In this document: one piece after another, positions 37,878 to 47,046 of the stretch | Position numbering within the stretch: position 1 is the first letter of the stretch | Layout of the letters: each line of letters begins with the position of its first letter | Origin: Qipengyuania pacifica | GTDB lineage: Bacteria; Pseudomonadota; Alphaproteobacteria; Sphingomonadales; Sphingomonadaceae | NCBI RefSeq assembly: GCF_019857205.1 | Contig: NZ_JAHWXO010000002.1 | Coordinates: 248,001 to 312,000 of the forward strand | Reading direction: 5' to 3' | Length of the DNA: 64,000 nt | The notes under the pieces: model-generated | Seen by the model: the letters and a program-made list of their open reading frames with translations, nothing else | Database searches by the model: none | Told to the model about the DNA's origin: nothing | Translations under genes and position numbers: made by a program

Positions 37878-38615
37878 CTATGTGCAGATGGCTTTAAAGC
37901 CCGCAGCCATGAAATCGGCCATGCGTTGCTTCACCGCTTCGAAATCTTCGGATTGGCAAAGGCTATCGGACAGTTTGTCGATCCGCCCCGTTCGCGCGAG
38001 TGTGAGTAGCAAGGCGCCGGATACGAAATGATAGCCCCAGAAAATATCGACCTTGTTAGCATCGGGCAAGGCGCGGTTGATGATATCGACCAGCTTCAGG
38101 ACGACCGGGTCGAAATTCTTGTCCATAAGTTTTGCGCCCCATTCGGGCGTGTTGGCCACTTGCGATGCGAGCGCCCCATAATTGCGCCAGCCTTCGCCTC
38201 CTGCGCCATACAGGTTGAGGTCCGTGTCGAGAAAGGTGTGTAGCGCCCCTTCGACGGTAAGGTTGTCTTCGTTTGCCTTCTCGTATTCTTCCAGCGCTTT
38301 CATCCGCAATTCACGAGTCACCTCGGCGCGGCGCTCGAAAACGGCTTCGAAAAGGGTATCCTTGTCGTCAAAATAGTAATTCACCAGCGTATGGTGAACG
38401 CCTGCACGTTGGGCGACATCCTTCAGCGTCACCCCGTAAAGTCCATGTTTCGAGAAGAGATATTCGGCTTCGTCCAGGATCTGCTCGGTCGTCTCGGCAC
38501 GCCGTTCCGCTTTGCTCAGCGGCTTTTTTCCGGGCTTCCTGGCTGCTGGCACGCTGTTACTCTTCCGCATGGACGCCGCATCTGCGGCCGCAAGGGTGAT
38601 GGAACGCTCATGCAT
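37878..38615 (-). CDS. TetR/AcrR-family transcriptional regulator
   Basis: About 245 residues. The N-terminal DNA-binding region (TEQILDEAEYLFSKHGLYGV ... LKDVAQRAGVHHTLVNYYFDDKDTLF) is a typical TetR HTH, followed by an all-helical ligand domain. ATG 38615 overlaps the end of the acyl-CoA ligase gene; ATG 38570 (MRKSNSVPAARK) is an alternative start. As last gene of the TonB receptor-esterase-ligase operon it probably represses that operon and the divergent MFS gene, with an acyl-CoA or free acid as inducer (inference). Confidence 0.9.
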   Translation of the reverse strand: MHERSITLAAADAASMRKSNSVPAARKPGKKPLSKAERRAETTEQILDEAEYLFSKHGLYGVTLKDVAQRAGVHHTLVNYYFDDKDTLFEAVFERRAEVTRELRMKALEEYEKANEDNLTVEGALHTFLDTDLNLYGAGGEGWRNYGALASQVANTPEWGAKLMDKNFDPVVLKLVDIINRALPDANKVDIFWGYHFVSGALLLTLARTGRIDKLSDSLCQSEDFEAVKQRMADFMAAGFKAICT

Positions 38616-40170
38616 TGCAATATTCGTTCCGTAAGCGCAACTTGTCGATCTTCCCGGTTGGCGCCAAAGGCATCTGCGGCAATCGCACGACGTGATCGGG
38701 GATCCACCAACTAGCCACCCGACCGTCCAGCTCTGCCAGGAGTTCAGCGTCGGTGGGGGAATACCCATCGCGCAGTTCGACGAGCAAAAGCGGACGCTCT
38801 CCCCACTTGGGGTCGCTGCGTCCGATGACCGCAGATTGCGATACGCAGGGAAGGGCGGAGATGACCGTTTCGATCTCGGTCGGATTGATCCATTCGCCAC
38901 CTGACTTGATCAGATCCTTGGAACGGCCGGTGATGAGCACGGTACCGTCCCGCTCGATCCTTGCGAGATCCCCGGTGTTAAACCAGCCTTCTGCAGTGGC
39001 CTGCTGCTCCTGCCCGAAATAACGATCGACCACCGCGGCGCCTCGGACCCAGAGGTGCCCTTCGACCTCCCGCTGCACGTCCAAAGGGTTGCCTTCGCCA
39101 TCGGTAAGCCGCAAGTCGACACCGACGGCCGGGCGGCCGGAGGTGCGCGGATCGCGCGCCTCGGCACCCGGGGGCGTAGCTGTCCCTAGCGGCGATAATT
39201 CGGTCATGCCCCAAGTCGTCTGGACCTCGATCCCGCGCTGCTCGATCCGGTCCATCAACGCCTGCGACATGGGCGCACCGCCGACCATGATGCGTTTAAG
39301 GCTCGGCAACTCAATTCCATTCGCATCGAGATGATCCATAAGCCCGAGCCAGACCGTGGGCACGCCAACCGCTATGGTGACGCTTTCGTTCGCGATGAAG
39401 CGCGCCAAGCTGGCACCATCCGCGTAGCGCCCTGGCAAAACCAGCTTTGCGCCGACGGCTGGGCAGGCAAAGGGCAACCCCCAGGCATTGGCGTGGAACA
39501 TCGGCACGACCGGCATGACCACTTCGCGCGCGGTGATCGAAGTTACATCGGCTTGGAGCAGCTTCAGTGTATGGAGGTAATTGCCGCGGTGGGTGTAGGT
39601 GACGCCCTTCGGCGCGCCCGTCGTGCCGGAGGTGAAGCAGAGGCCGCTGGGCAAAGTTTCGTCGAAGCCGCCCCAGGCGATCTCTTGAGAGGGTTGTCCT
39701 AAAAGGTCATCCAGGCTGTCGTTGTCATCCTTCACTGGACCCAGCGCAATGAGGCGGCAGGCGCCGTTGGTTGAAGAACCAATCACCTCGCGCGCAAGAT
39801 CGAGCAGATCGGAGCTGGCCAACAGGATGGACGCTTCCGATTGCCCGATCATCCAACCCAGCTGTTCTGCGGTCAGGCGTGGGTTAAGCGTGTGGCAGAC
39901 CGCGCCCATGCCCATGATGCCGTACCACGCTTCGACATGTTCCAGTGTGTTCCACGCGAGCGTGGCCACTCGGTCGCCAGTCTCAATGTTAAGCGTGTCC
40001 AGCGCGGCCGAGACGAGGCGAGCCCGGCGATGCAGTTCCGCGTAATTGATCCGTCCGACTGTTCCGTCATCCCGGGCGCTCACCACTTCGGCGTCGGGAT
40101 GCCATTTTGCAGCGTGGTCCAGAAACCGATCCAGCGTTAGCGGGAAATCCTGCATCGCCCCATCGATCAT
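38608..40170 (-). CDS. AMP-forming acyl-CoA ligase (AlkK/FadD-like)
   Basis: A 520-residue adenylate-forming enzyme. It shows the P-loop LCFTSGTTGAPKGVTYTH, VVPMFHANAWGLPF, TTWGMTELSPLGT, the core GWFNTGDLARIERDG and GRSKDLIKSGGEWINP, and the C-terminal catalytic Lys in APTGKIDKLRLR. It would activate a carboxylic acid to its CoA thioester; overall pattern is nearest medium-chain acyl-CoA synthetases. ATG 40170 overlaps the esterase stop by four bases. A plausible role is to activate the acid released by that esterase. Confidence 0.92.
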   Translation of the reverse strand: MIDGAMQDFPLTLDRFLDHAAKWHPDAEVVSARDDGTVGRINYAELHRRARLVSAALDTLNIETGDRVATLAWNTLEHVEAWYGIMGMGAVCHTLNPRLTAEQLGWMIGQSEASILLASSDLLDLAREVIGSSTNGACRLIALGPVKDDNDSLDDLLGQPSQEIAWGGFDETLPSGLCFTSGTTGAPKGVTYTHRGNYLHTLKLLQADVTSITAREVVMPVVPMFHANAWGLPFACPAVGAKLVLPGRYADGASLARFIANESVTIAVGVPTVWLGLMDHLDANGIELPSLKRIMVGGAPMSQALMDRIEQRGIEVQTTWGMTELSPLGTATPPGAEARDPRTSGRPAVGVDLRLTDGEGNPLDVQREVEGHLWVRGAAVVDRYFGQEQQATAEGWFNTGDLARIERDGTVLITGRSKDLIKSGGEWINPTEIETVISALPCVSQSAVIGRSDPKWGERPLLLVELRDGYSPTDAELLAELDGRVASWWIPDHVVRLPQMPLAPTGKIDKLRLRNEYCNA

Positions 40171-41825
40171 CGGCACTGGTCCACGGGGGGCGGAAGCACA
40201 GGTGAAGCGAGGCCCGCATTCCAGTTCCATTGCTGATCACCTGCGGCGCGGCGGCGGCAGACGACATGCTCGACCAGATCATAGCGATAGCTCATGACGT
40301 CCTCGATGACGTGTGGCCTCTCGTCGAACACCATCCAGTTTTCGCTTTGTCCGAACGCCGGCCATTCTGGATTGCCATCGGCCGACGGCTCGCCCGAGCG
40401 GGTAAACGATGCCCAGTAATCGACCATTGCATCGGACAGCGCCCGTTCCTTGCGGTCGCGTGGAATGCGTGGCCAATTGGCGGCGGTCCGTTCGATGGTT
40501 CCGAACATGTAGGGCAGCTCGGCACCGTGAAATGCATGAAGGCCTGCCTTGTCGGCGGCAGGATATCCATGATCGAAGAGATAGACGAAAGCCGGGGAAC
40601 CAACCGCTTCCTGCTTTTCTGCAATACGCTGGGTAGTCCACCCATAGAGCGCATCACGCGTTGTCTCGAGCATGCTCTGCTCTATCCTCTCGGAGGGGTA
40701 TACCCGCAGAAAGATATCGGCCACATCGCCATAGGCATTGCGGATTTTCGCTTCGTATTCTTCTTTGCCGGATGGGGCGGGGGGCAGCAGCATCCGCAGC
40801 GAGCGAATTTCCCCGCTATTGAAGCCGGCGAGGACCGGCACGCGAGCTTGCGCTCCCTGGTCGAACACATCGGTGATTTGCGCAGGGACGATCTTGCCGT
40901 CCACCGTGAAATAGGTCTGGAATCCTGCGGCGGTCGACTTTCTCGTGATCTCGCCAGCGCTCATCTCGCGCAGTCTGGCGAGATTTCCTGCGCCAATAGC
41001 TTCGGCAATGCGCACTCCCTCGCTTTCGGCGGAAGGGTGGCCATTGAGCACTTGTCGAAGGCTCGGCTCGGAAACCATATACGCGCTCTGCATAACGGCG
41101 CGGTCGAAGAGGCCCGTGGCAAGCGGGGATGCGAGGAGGTGCATGACGCTAAGGCCGCCCGCCGATTCCCCCGCTACAGTCACATTGCCGGAATCACCGC
41201 CGAATGCCGCGATGTTGCGTTCGACCCAGCGCAGCGCCTCTATCTGGTCGAGGAGGCCGTAATTACCGGACACATTGTCCGGCGATTCGGCAGACAGTTC
41301 GGGATGGGCCATGAAACCGAGCGCCCCAAGCCTGTAGTTGATCGAGACAACCACGACCCCACGCTTTGCCAGTTCAGCCCCGTCATAAAGCGAGAAACGG
41401 CCTGCGCCCGTCAAGAGCGACCCGCCATGAATCCAAACGAAGACCGGCGCATTATCCGCATTCTCGGGCTGCCAGACATTGAGCGAGAGGCAGTCCTCGC
41501 TCATCGGTGGGAGATCCTCGTAATAAATGTTTGCAGGTACGTTCGGGAATTCGGGCTGGTTGCAGATTGGGCCGAACTCGCTCGCATCGACTGGTGCGCT
41601 CGCACGTGCTTTCGGTACGGGCGGGCGCCAGCGACGCTCGCCGGTTGGCGCTTCTGCATAGCTTATCCCGCGAAAGACATTCGCCGAGCCCTCGGTGACA
41701 CCCTCGAATGTACCGGCGGGCGCGGTGACGGACGGTCTCTCGGCAGACCATGCGGCTGCAGAAAGGCCGAGGGCCGTCATGCCAAATGCGATGTGGCGAA
41801 GCGCCCGATAGTGCGACCGGATCAT
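40167..41825 (-). CDS. Type B carboxylesterase, exported
   Basis: A 552-residue esterase with signal peptide (FGMTALGLSAAAWSA), the oxyanion block PVFVWIHGGSLLTGAG, nucleophile elbow VAGESAGGLSVMHLL (Ser near 217), acid residue in GFNSGEIRSL and His in FHGAELPYMFG. EDCLSLNVWQP is a family signature. It would hydrolyse an ester substrate in the periplasm after import by the TonB receptor. It starts 2 bp after the receptor stop and overlaps the ligase. Confidence 0.92.
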   Translation of the reverse strand: MIRSHYRALRHIAFGMTALGLSAAAWSAERPSVTAPAGTFEGVTEGSANVFRGISYAEAPTGERRWRPPVPKARASAPVDASEFGPICNQPEFPNVPANIYYEDLPPMSEDCLSLNVWQPENADNAPVFVWIHGGSLLTGAGRFSLYDGAELAKRGVVVVSINYRLGALGFMAHPELSAESPDNVSGNYGLLDQIEALRWVERNIAAFGGDSGNVTVAGESAGGLSVMHLLASPLATGLFDRAVMQSAYMVSEPSLRQVLNGHPSAESEGVRIAEAIGAGNLARLREMSAGEITRKSTAAGFQTYFTVDGKIVPAQITDVFDQGAQARVPVLAGFNSGEIRSLRMLLPPAPSGKEEYEAKIRNAYGDVADIFLRVYPSERIEQSMLETTRDALYGWTTQRIAEKQEAVGSPAFVYLFDHGYPAADKAGLHAFHGAELPYMFGTIERTAANWPRIPRDRKERALSDAMVDYWASFTRSGEPSADGNPEWPAFGQSENWMVFDERPHVIEDVMSYRYDLVEHVVCRRRAAGDQQWNWNAGLASPVLPPPVDQCR

Positions 41826-41827
41826 GG

Positions 41828-44206
41828 TCAGATCCCGTAACTGAGGCGGATGCCAAACGTCCGCGGACGCAGGGTGCCGAAACGGCTTATCAGGAAGGCT
41901 TCTGGATGGATGTAGGTGCTGGAATGATCGTCGAAGATGTTCTCAACATAAAGCTGCGCGCCAAGCTTGCCCTTGGTCACCCCAAAGCTAGCATTGACGT
42001 TGGTATAGGCGTCGGTCTGCCCAAAGGTCGCCAGGCGCACGTTCGGGTTGCCCGGCTGGTTGGGGAAACTGCTGTTATATTCGCCGATATACTGAGCGTT
42101 CGTGGCTAGGGTCGCCTCCATATCGTCCGCAAGATTGAAGGTGTAACTGATGAAGGCAGCCCCCTGAATACGTGGGGCGGAAAGCCGGTGACCAATTTCT
42201 GCACCCGAGATCGCCGCTTCGGCGGCTGTCAGTTCTGTGATCTTTGCATCATTATAGGCGCCATTGGCGCCGAGGAACCAACCAGTCGCCGGAACTACGC
42301 CAAGCTCGAATTCGATACCCTTGCTGGTCGCTGCGCCAATGTTGGTGGCAAACTGAACGGAATCGCTGACCCGGTTGGCCTGGACCTGAATGTTGCTCCA
42401 ATCGATGTAATAGGCTGCCAGATTTGCAGTTACTCGCCCGTCAAGCCAGACTGCCTTGGCGCCGATCTCATAGCTTTTCAGATCGTCAGACGTGGCGCCG
42501 AACGGAATGATAATGTCGTTCTCGCCGCCAGGAGCCACGCTGGGCCGACCTGCGGCAGCATTGACGATCGGTGCGCGAAAGCCAGTGGCGAATGTGGCGT
42601 AGGTGGTAATATTCTGCGTGGGCTTGAACGAAGCAGCAAGCTTGTAGGATGGCTTGGATCCTTTCGCCTTGACACCTTCCACCGCTTCATAGGGTGTAAA
42701 CGTATCGAAGTTCAGCGGGATGCCAAACAGGGCGGCGGTATAATAATTGGTCTGAGCGCCGGGAATAAAAGGCGTGGTGCCTGTAGCGAGGAAGCCCCCC
42801 GCTTCGGTGAAGCCCTGAGCACTGATCTCCCCGTACCGGAGGCCGCCTGTCAGCCAGAAGCGGTCGGAGAAGCGATAGGTAAGCTCGCCGAACGCCGCGA
42901 TTTCTTCGCTTATGGAGTAGGTATACTGTTCCTGGAAATACTTGTCAGGAAGACCGGTAAGTCCACGTGCCTCGAGAAAAGCGGGGTTGGAGCGATAGAG
43001 AAAGTCAACGTCCCGGCGACGGTTGAGGTAGAAGCCGCCTACGACGAATTCGAACGCACCACCCAGCGAGGAGGCGAGCCTGGTTTCCTGTACGAAAACG
43101 TTATCGAACGCATCGGCGTCGAGGCCGAAGGCGATCGGGGCGCCAGGAAAGGATCCGGGGGCGAAGGTTCCAGCCAGATCGACATAGAAACGCTGCTTGA
43201 AGTCCGAATAGGTTGAGGAACTGGTGAGTGTCGCCCAGTCGAAATCGTATTCCAATGTCGCATTGGCGATAAGCTGCTTGCCGGTGAAGCGATCAGGTTC
43301 ATCGGAAATGCGTTTCTCCTCGCCAAGCGAGGGTCTGGTTAGCGAGCTGTCTTTCGGGTCGCTGTTCTCGTAGCTTCCGAGCAGCTTGATCGACAGACGG
43401 TCCGTCGGCTGGAACAGCAGGACGAGCCGACCGCCGTAGTCGATCAGCGTGTTGGAATTGTTCACTCCGGTGCCGAGGTTGTCGAGATAACCTTCCTCGT
43501 CACGGTAGAAGCCGACCGCGCGAACGGCGACCTTGTCGCCAATCGGGACGTTGACCATCGCATTGTAACGCTGGCGGAAGGAATCATCGTTTGTCAGGCC
43601 GAAATCCACCAAGGCGGCCGTGTCGAAATAGCCGAGTTCGGGGCTCTTGGTGATGATCCGCATGGCGCCCGACAACGAGCCCGATCCGAACAAGGTACCC
43701 TGCGGCCCTCGTAGAAATTCCACCCGCTCGACATCGAACAGGTTTGGATCAACGACTGTGGTATTACCGATCGTCGAGACGGGCAGTTCGTCGATATAGA
43801 CCGACACTGTACTCGATAGGTTGGCATTGTAGCCGTTGGTCGCGATGCCGCGCGCCGTGAAATTGTTGAAATTCTGGGTCGGGCGGTTGAGGATTACGCC
43901 CGGTGTTTCGCGGCCGATGCCTTCGAAACCGACGATCCCTTTCTTGGTCAGTTCTTCCTGACCGAAGGCGGTGATGGAGAGGGGAACATCCTGGATGCTT
44001 TCCTCGCGGCGGGTTGCGGTGACGATGATCGTGTTGCTGGAGCGCGCGGCCTCGGCGCTGGGCGAAACATCCTCGATGACCTCTTCGCCGGCGACGTCAG
44101 GTCCGGTGGACGGTTGCGCGATGTCGTTCGCATCCTGCGCGTAAGTCGGTATGGCATGAGCCGTGAAGGCGAGCGCCGAAGCTGTGGCAAAGTAACGTGC
44201 CGTCAT
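41828..44206 (-). CDS. TonB-dependent outer-membrane receptor
   Basis: A 792-residue receptor. Signal peptide MTARYFATASALAFTAHAIPTYA, TonB-box-like NTIIVTATRREESIQDVPLS, plug domain (GVILNRPTQNFNNFTARGIA, VEFLRGPQGTLFGSGS) and a long beta-barrel ending in the typical GIRLSYGI. It belongs to the large sphingomonad TonB-receptor group, not obviously a siderophore receptor. Start ATG 44206; the frame is open further up but without signal features. It heads the receptor-esterase-ligase-TetR operon and is divergent from the MFS gene. Confidence 0.93.
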   Translation of the reverse strand: MTARYFATASALAFTAHAIPTYAQDANDIAQPSTGPDVAGEEVIEDVSPSAEAARSSNTIIVTATRREESIQDVPLSITAFGQEELTKKGIVGFEGIGRETPGVILNRPTQNFNNFTARGIATNGYNANLSSTVSVYIDELPVSTIGNTTVVDPNLFDVERVEFLRGPQGTLFGSGSLSGAMRIITKSPELGYFDTAALVDFGLTNDDSFRQRYNAMVNVPIGDKVAVRAVGFYRDEEGYLDNLGTGVNNSNTLIDYGGRLVLLFQPTDRLSIKLLGSYENSDPKDSSLTRPSLGEEKRISDEPDRFTGKQLIANATLEYDFDWATLTSSSTYSDFKQRFYVDLAGTFAPGSFPGAPIAFGLDADAFDNVFVQETRLASSLGGAFEFVVGGFYLNRRRDVDFLYRSNPAFLEARGLTGLPDKYFQEQYTYSISEEIAAFGELTYRFSDRFWLTGGLRYGEISAQGFTEAGGFLATGTTPFIPGAQTNYYTAALFGIPLNFDTFTPYEAVEGVKAKGSKPSYKLAASFKPTQNITTYATFATGFRAPIVNAAAGRPSVAPGGENDIIIPFGATSDDLKSYEIGAKAVWLDGRVTANLAAYYIDWSNIQVQANRVSDSVQFATNIGAATSKGIEFELGVVPATGWFLGANGAYNDAKITELTAAEAAISGAEIGHRLSAPRIQGAAFISYTFNLADDMEATLATNAQYIGEYNSSFPNQPGNPNVRLATFGQTDAYTNVNASFGVTKGKLGAQLYVENIFDDHSSTYIHPEAFLISRFGTLRPRTFGIRLSYGI

Positions 44207-44258
44207 CTGTTTTCTCCCAATCCCTACGACGAGTCGCGCCCGCCGCTTGCCGTACAAC

Positions 44259-44274
44259 TCGTTCACACGAACGA
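44259..44274. promoter_or_regulatory. Palindrome upstream of the TonB receptor
   Basis: Perfect 6-bp arms TCGTTC (44259-44264) and GAACGA (44269-44274) around ACAC, 53 bp before the receptor ATG in the shared divergent promoter region. Candidate operator, perhaps for the operon's own TetR. Confidence 0.4.
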
Positions 44275-44363
44275 TAATGTCAACATTCACTATCGCGCGC
44301 GTTAATAAAAGATGGCGAGGGTATGTCGAGGTTTCCACATTGACCAACGGGCTGACAGATCCT

Positions 44364-44385
44364 ACTCACTCACAAACTAGTGAAT
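44364..44385. promoter_or_regulatory. Imperfect palindrome between the TonB receptor and the MFS gene
   Basis: ACTCACT (44364-44370) and AGTGAAT (44379-44385) are inverted copies with one mismatch and an 8-nt spacer. A further ATTCACTA occurs at about 44285-44292, near the receptor side. Candidate operator for a TetR-type dimer. Confidence 0.4.
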
Positions 44386-44421
44386 GAAATCGCGCAGCAC
44401 GACGCGAAGGGGAGAGTAGGG

Positions 44422-44472
44422 ATGAACAACGGTAAACGGGCGGATTCCATCAAGCCTTGGGGCAACTCGTGA
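44422..44472 (+). CDS. Short upstream ORF coupled to the MFS gene
   Basis: ATG 44422 with a strong GGAGAGTAGGG ribosome site encodes 16 residues (MNNGKRADSIKPWGNS) and stops at TGA 44470-44472. This stop overlaps the GTG (44469) of the MFS gene. The MFS GTG has no ribosome site of its own, so the small ORF probably delivers ribosomes to it. It could alternatively mark a frameshift near the true MFS N-terminus. Confidence 0.45.
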   Translation: MNNGKRADSIKPWGNS

Positions 44473-45767
44473 TCGCGGTTACCGCGGCGCCGGAGCGAGC
44501 CGTCCGCAAGCCGGACCGCAAAGCTTGGACGATGCTTTCCCTGCTGAGCTTCGTCTATGTGCTCAATTTCCTCGACCGCCAATTACTCGCAATTCTGGCG
44601 CTTCCGATCCAGGAATCGCTTGATATCACCGATGGTCAGCTCGGCCTGATCGGTGGGCTCTATTTCGCGATGTTCTATACTTTCATCGCGATTCCGGTCG
44701 GTTGGCTTGCCGACCGCACCAACCGGGTAACCATTCTGGCGGTGGCCTGCGGTATTTGGAGCGCAGCCACTGTCGCCTGCGGGCTCGCGCGTACTTACCC
44801 CGAACTGGTGGTGGCCCGCATGGCAGTCGGTTTCGGCGAGGCGGGCGGGGTGCCGCCATCCTACGCTCTTATCACAGATACTTTCTCGCCCGGTTACCGG
44901 GCAACCGCGCTTGGCATCTTCAACCTTGGTCCGCCCATTGGAGCGGCAGTTGGTATTGCTTTTGGTGCCTCGATCGCCGCCGCTTTCGATTGGCGCGACG
45001 CCTTCATTGTTGTCGGCATCGTTGGAATCGTGACCGCAATCCTGCTCAAATTGGTCATGCGTGATCCCGAACGTGGAGCGACCGACACCACGCTGGATGA
45101 AACCGCGTCCATGCCGGCCCCATTCGTGGGCACGGTGAAGGATTTTTTCCGTAACCCGTTGCTCGTGCGCGCCTCGCTCGGGAGTGGAGCGACGCAGTTC
45201 GTAACCTACGGCCTCGGCAATTTTGCGGTGCTCTTCCTCATGCGTGAAAAGGGTATGACGTTGGAGGAGGTTGCGCTCTGGTACGCCTTGGTGGTCGGCC
45301 TGGGTATGGGATCGGGCATGCTGGTTTCGGGGCGTCTGCTCGACCGGTTTACACGGGGTACGCGGACGGCGTTCGCTCTCGCTCCTGCGGTGTCGCTGAC
45401 GCTCGCTCTACCATTCTATCTCGGTTTCGTATGGGCGCCAACTTGGGAGTTAGCGCTCATTCTGCTGACGCCCGTGATGTTCTTGAACTACTTCTACCTC
45501 TCAGCTTCGATAGCGCTGGTGCAGGACGAGGTGCGTCCGAACCAGCGCGTGCTTGCAGGCGCTCTGCTACTGCTCGTGATGAATTTCATCGGGCTGGGTC
45601 TGGGACCGACCTATGTCGGCATCGCCAGCGACTATTTCGCCGCGCAAGGTATGACAAATTCGCTCCAGGTCGCGCTCTATACGCTTACACCCTTCTTCGT
45701 CATCGCCATCCTAATCTTTCTGTCGCTGGCTAAGCGATTACGGAACGAAGTACGCAGCCTGGGTTGA
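44469..45767 (+). CDS. MFS transporter (spinster-like)
   Basis: About 432 residues with 12 predicted helices. Blocks are SFVYVLNFLDRQLLAILALP (helix 1), the loop motif GWLADRTNR (G-x-L-a-D-R-x-x-R type), ARMAVGFGEAGGVPPSYALI and SPGYRATALGIFNLGPPIG. This pattern is common in sphingomonad transporters beside TonB receptors. It probably moves the receptor's substrate or its breakdown product across the inner membrane (inference). GTG 44469 is chosen because of coupling with the short ORF; TTG 44457 is also in frame. Confidence 0.85.
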   Translation: MIAVTAAPERAVRKPDRKAWTMLSLLSFVYVLNFLDRQLLAILALPIQESLDITDGQLGLIGGLYFAMFYTFIAIPVGWLADRTNRVTILAVACGIWSAATVACGLARTYPELVVARMAVGFGEAGGVPPSYALITDTFSPGYRATALGIFNLGPPIGAAVGIAFGASIAAAFDWRDAFIVVGIVGIVTAILLKLVMRDPERGATDTTLDETASMPAPFVGTVKDFFRNPLLVRASLGSGATQFVTYGLGNFAVLFLMREKGMTLEEVALWYALVVGLGMGSGMLVSGRLLDRFTRGTRTAFALAPAVSLTLALPFYLGFVWAPTWELALILLTPVMFLNYFYLSASIALVQDEVRPNQRVLAGALLLLVMNFIGLGLGPTYVGIASDYFAAQGMTNSLQVALYTLTPFFVIAILIFLSLAKRLRNEVRSLG

Positions 45768-45795
45768 TGGCCAGCCAACGATCAGCACAGTCCCA

Positions 45796-47046
45796 CTACG
45801 TCACGTCGTCAATCACTTCGCGGATCGTATCGTATATACAGTCTAGTTGCTCACTGCTGATGCAATAAGGTGGCATTACGTAGATCGTGTTGCCTAGCGG
45901 CCGAAGCAGGACGTTTCGTTCTCGAAAAAGTGCCAGCATTCGCGGGGCGAGGTCGGAGAGATACCCGCTCCCTTCGCCCACCTCGAACGCAGTAATGGTG
46001 CCAGTTTGCCGAGGATTTTGAACCGCCGGGTGCGTTGCCAGCGCGTTCAATTGCACTGCCTGCCCTTCGCCCAAACTCGCGATCCGCGGCATGACTGGCT
46101 CGTCCCGCCAGATTGCAAGGTTGGCATTGGCGGCTGCGCAAGCGATCGGATTGGCGGTATAGCTTGATGAATGGAAAAACATATGGGCGCGATCTTCGCT
46201 GCGATGTGCGTCGAAGACAGGCTCGCTCGCCATCGTGACTGCCAACGGAACTGCACCGCCGGTCAGCCCTTTGGATAAGCACAGTATGTCTGGCTCGATC
46301 TCGGCCTGTTCGCAGGCAAGCAACGTGCCGGTCCTGCCCCAACCGGTCATGACCTCATCGGCGATGAAAAGGGTACCATATCGCGCGCAAATCCGGCGCA
46401 TGTCCGCGAGCGTTTGCGAAGAATACATCAGCATCCCGCCTGCGCCGAGAATAAGCGGCTCCACAATGAACGCTGCTGCGCCTTTGCGACAGGCTACCTC
46501 CAAGGCATCAAGCGCATGCTGTTCCGCACCCAGCGAAGGAAAGGGGATCGACGTAACGTCGAACAACAGGGGCTCGTAAGCCCGGTTGAATGCGCCGCGG
46601 GCGCCGACCGACATGGCCCCGATGGTGTCGCCATGATAGCCGTTGTCCATCACGACCACGCTATGTCGCGCTTCGCCACGATGAAGCCAGTAACCCAAGG
46701 CCATTTTCAGGGCGACTTCAACGCTTGTCGATCCGGAATCGGAAAAGAACACGCGCGTCAGGCTTTCCGGCATCAGGGCGCGGAGACCATTCGCCAGCTC
46801 TTCGGCCGGACCATGGGTCCAGCCCGCGAAGATGATCTGGTCTAGCACCGCAGCTTGCTCGGCAATGGCTGCGGCTATTCGGGGGTGAGCATGACCATGC
46901 GTCGTCACCCACCAGGATGAAATCGCATCGATTATCTGTTGTCCATCACTGGTATGAAGGATTGCGCCTTCGGCCCGCGCCAACGTCGGAATGGGTTCGC
47001 CCAGGCCGTGCTGGGTGAATGGATGCCAGATGGGCGATTCCTTCAT
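45796..47046 (-). CDS. bioA: Adenosylmethionine-8-amino-7-oxononanoate aminotransferase
   Basis: A 416-residue PLP enzyme of biotin synthesis that uses SAM to aminate KAPA to DAPA. Visible: WHPFTQ near the N-terminus, SSWWVTTHGHAHP, FFSDSGSTSVEVALKMA, NGYHGDTIGAMSVG, FIADEVMTGWGRTG and the PLP lysine in CLSKGLTGGAVPLAV. It is the last gene of bioF-bioD-bioA, overlapping bioD by four bases. It converges with the MFS gene over a 28-bp gap. Confidence 0.97.
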   Translation of the reverse strand: MKESPIWHPFTQHGLGEPIPTLARAEGAILHTSDGQQIIDAISSWWVTTHGHAHPRIAAAIAEQAAVLDQIIFAGWTHGPAEELANGLRALMPESLTRVFFSDSGSTSVEVALKMALGYWLHRGEARHSVVVMDNGYHGDTIGAMSVGARGAFNRAYEPLLFDVTSIPFPSLGAEQHALDALEVACRKGAAAFIVEPLILGAGGMLMYSSQTLADMRRICARYGTLFIADEVMTGWGRTGTLLACEQAEIEPDILCLSKGLTGGAVPLAVTMASEPVFDAHRSEDRAHMFFHSSSYTANPIACAAANANLAIWRDEPVMPRIASLGEGQAVQLNALATHPAVQNPRQTGTITAFEVGEGSGYLSDLAPRMLALFRERNVLLRPLGNTIYVMPPYCISSEQLDCIYDTIREVIDDVT

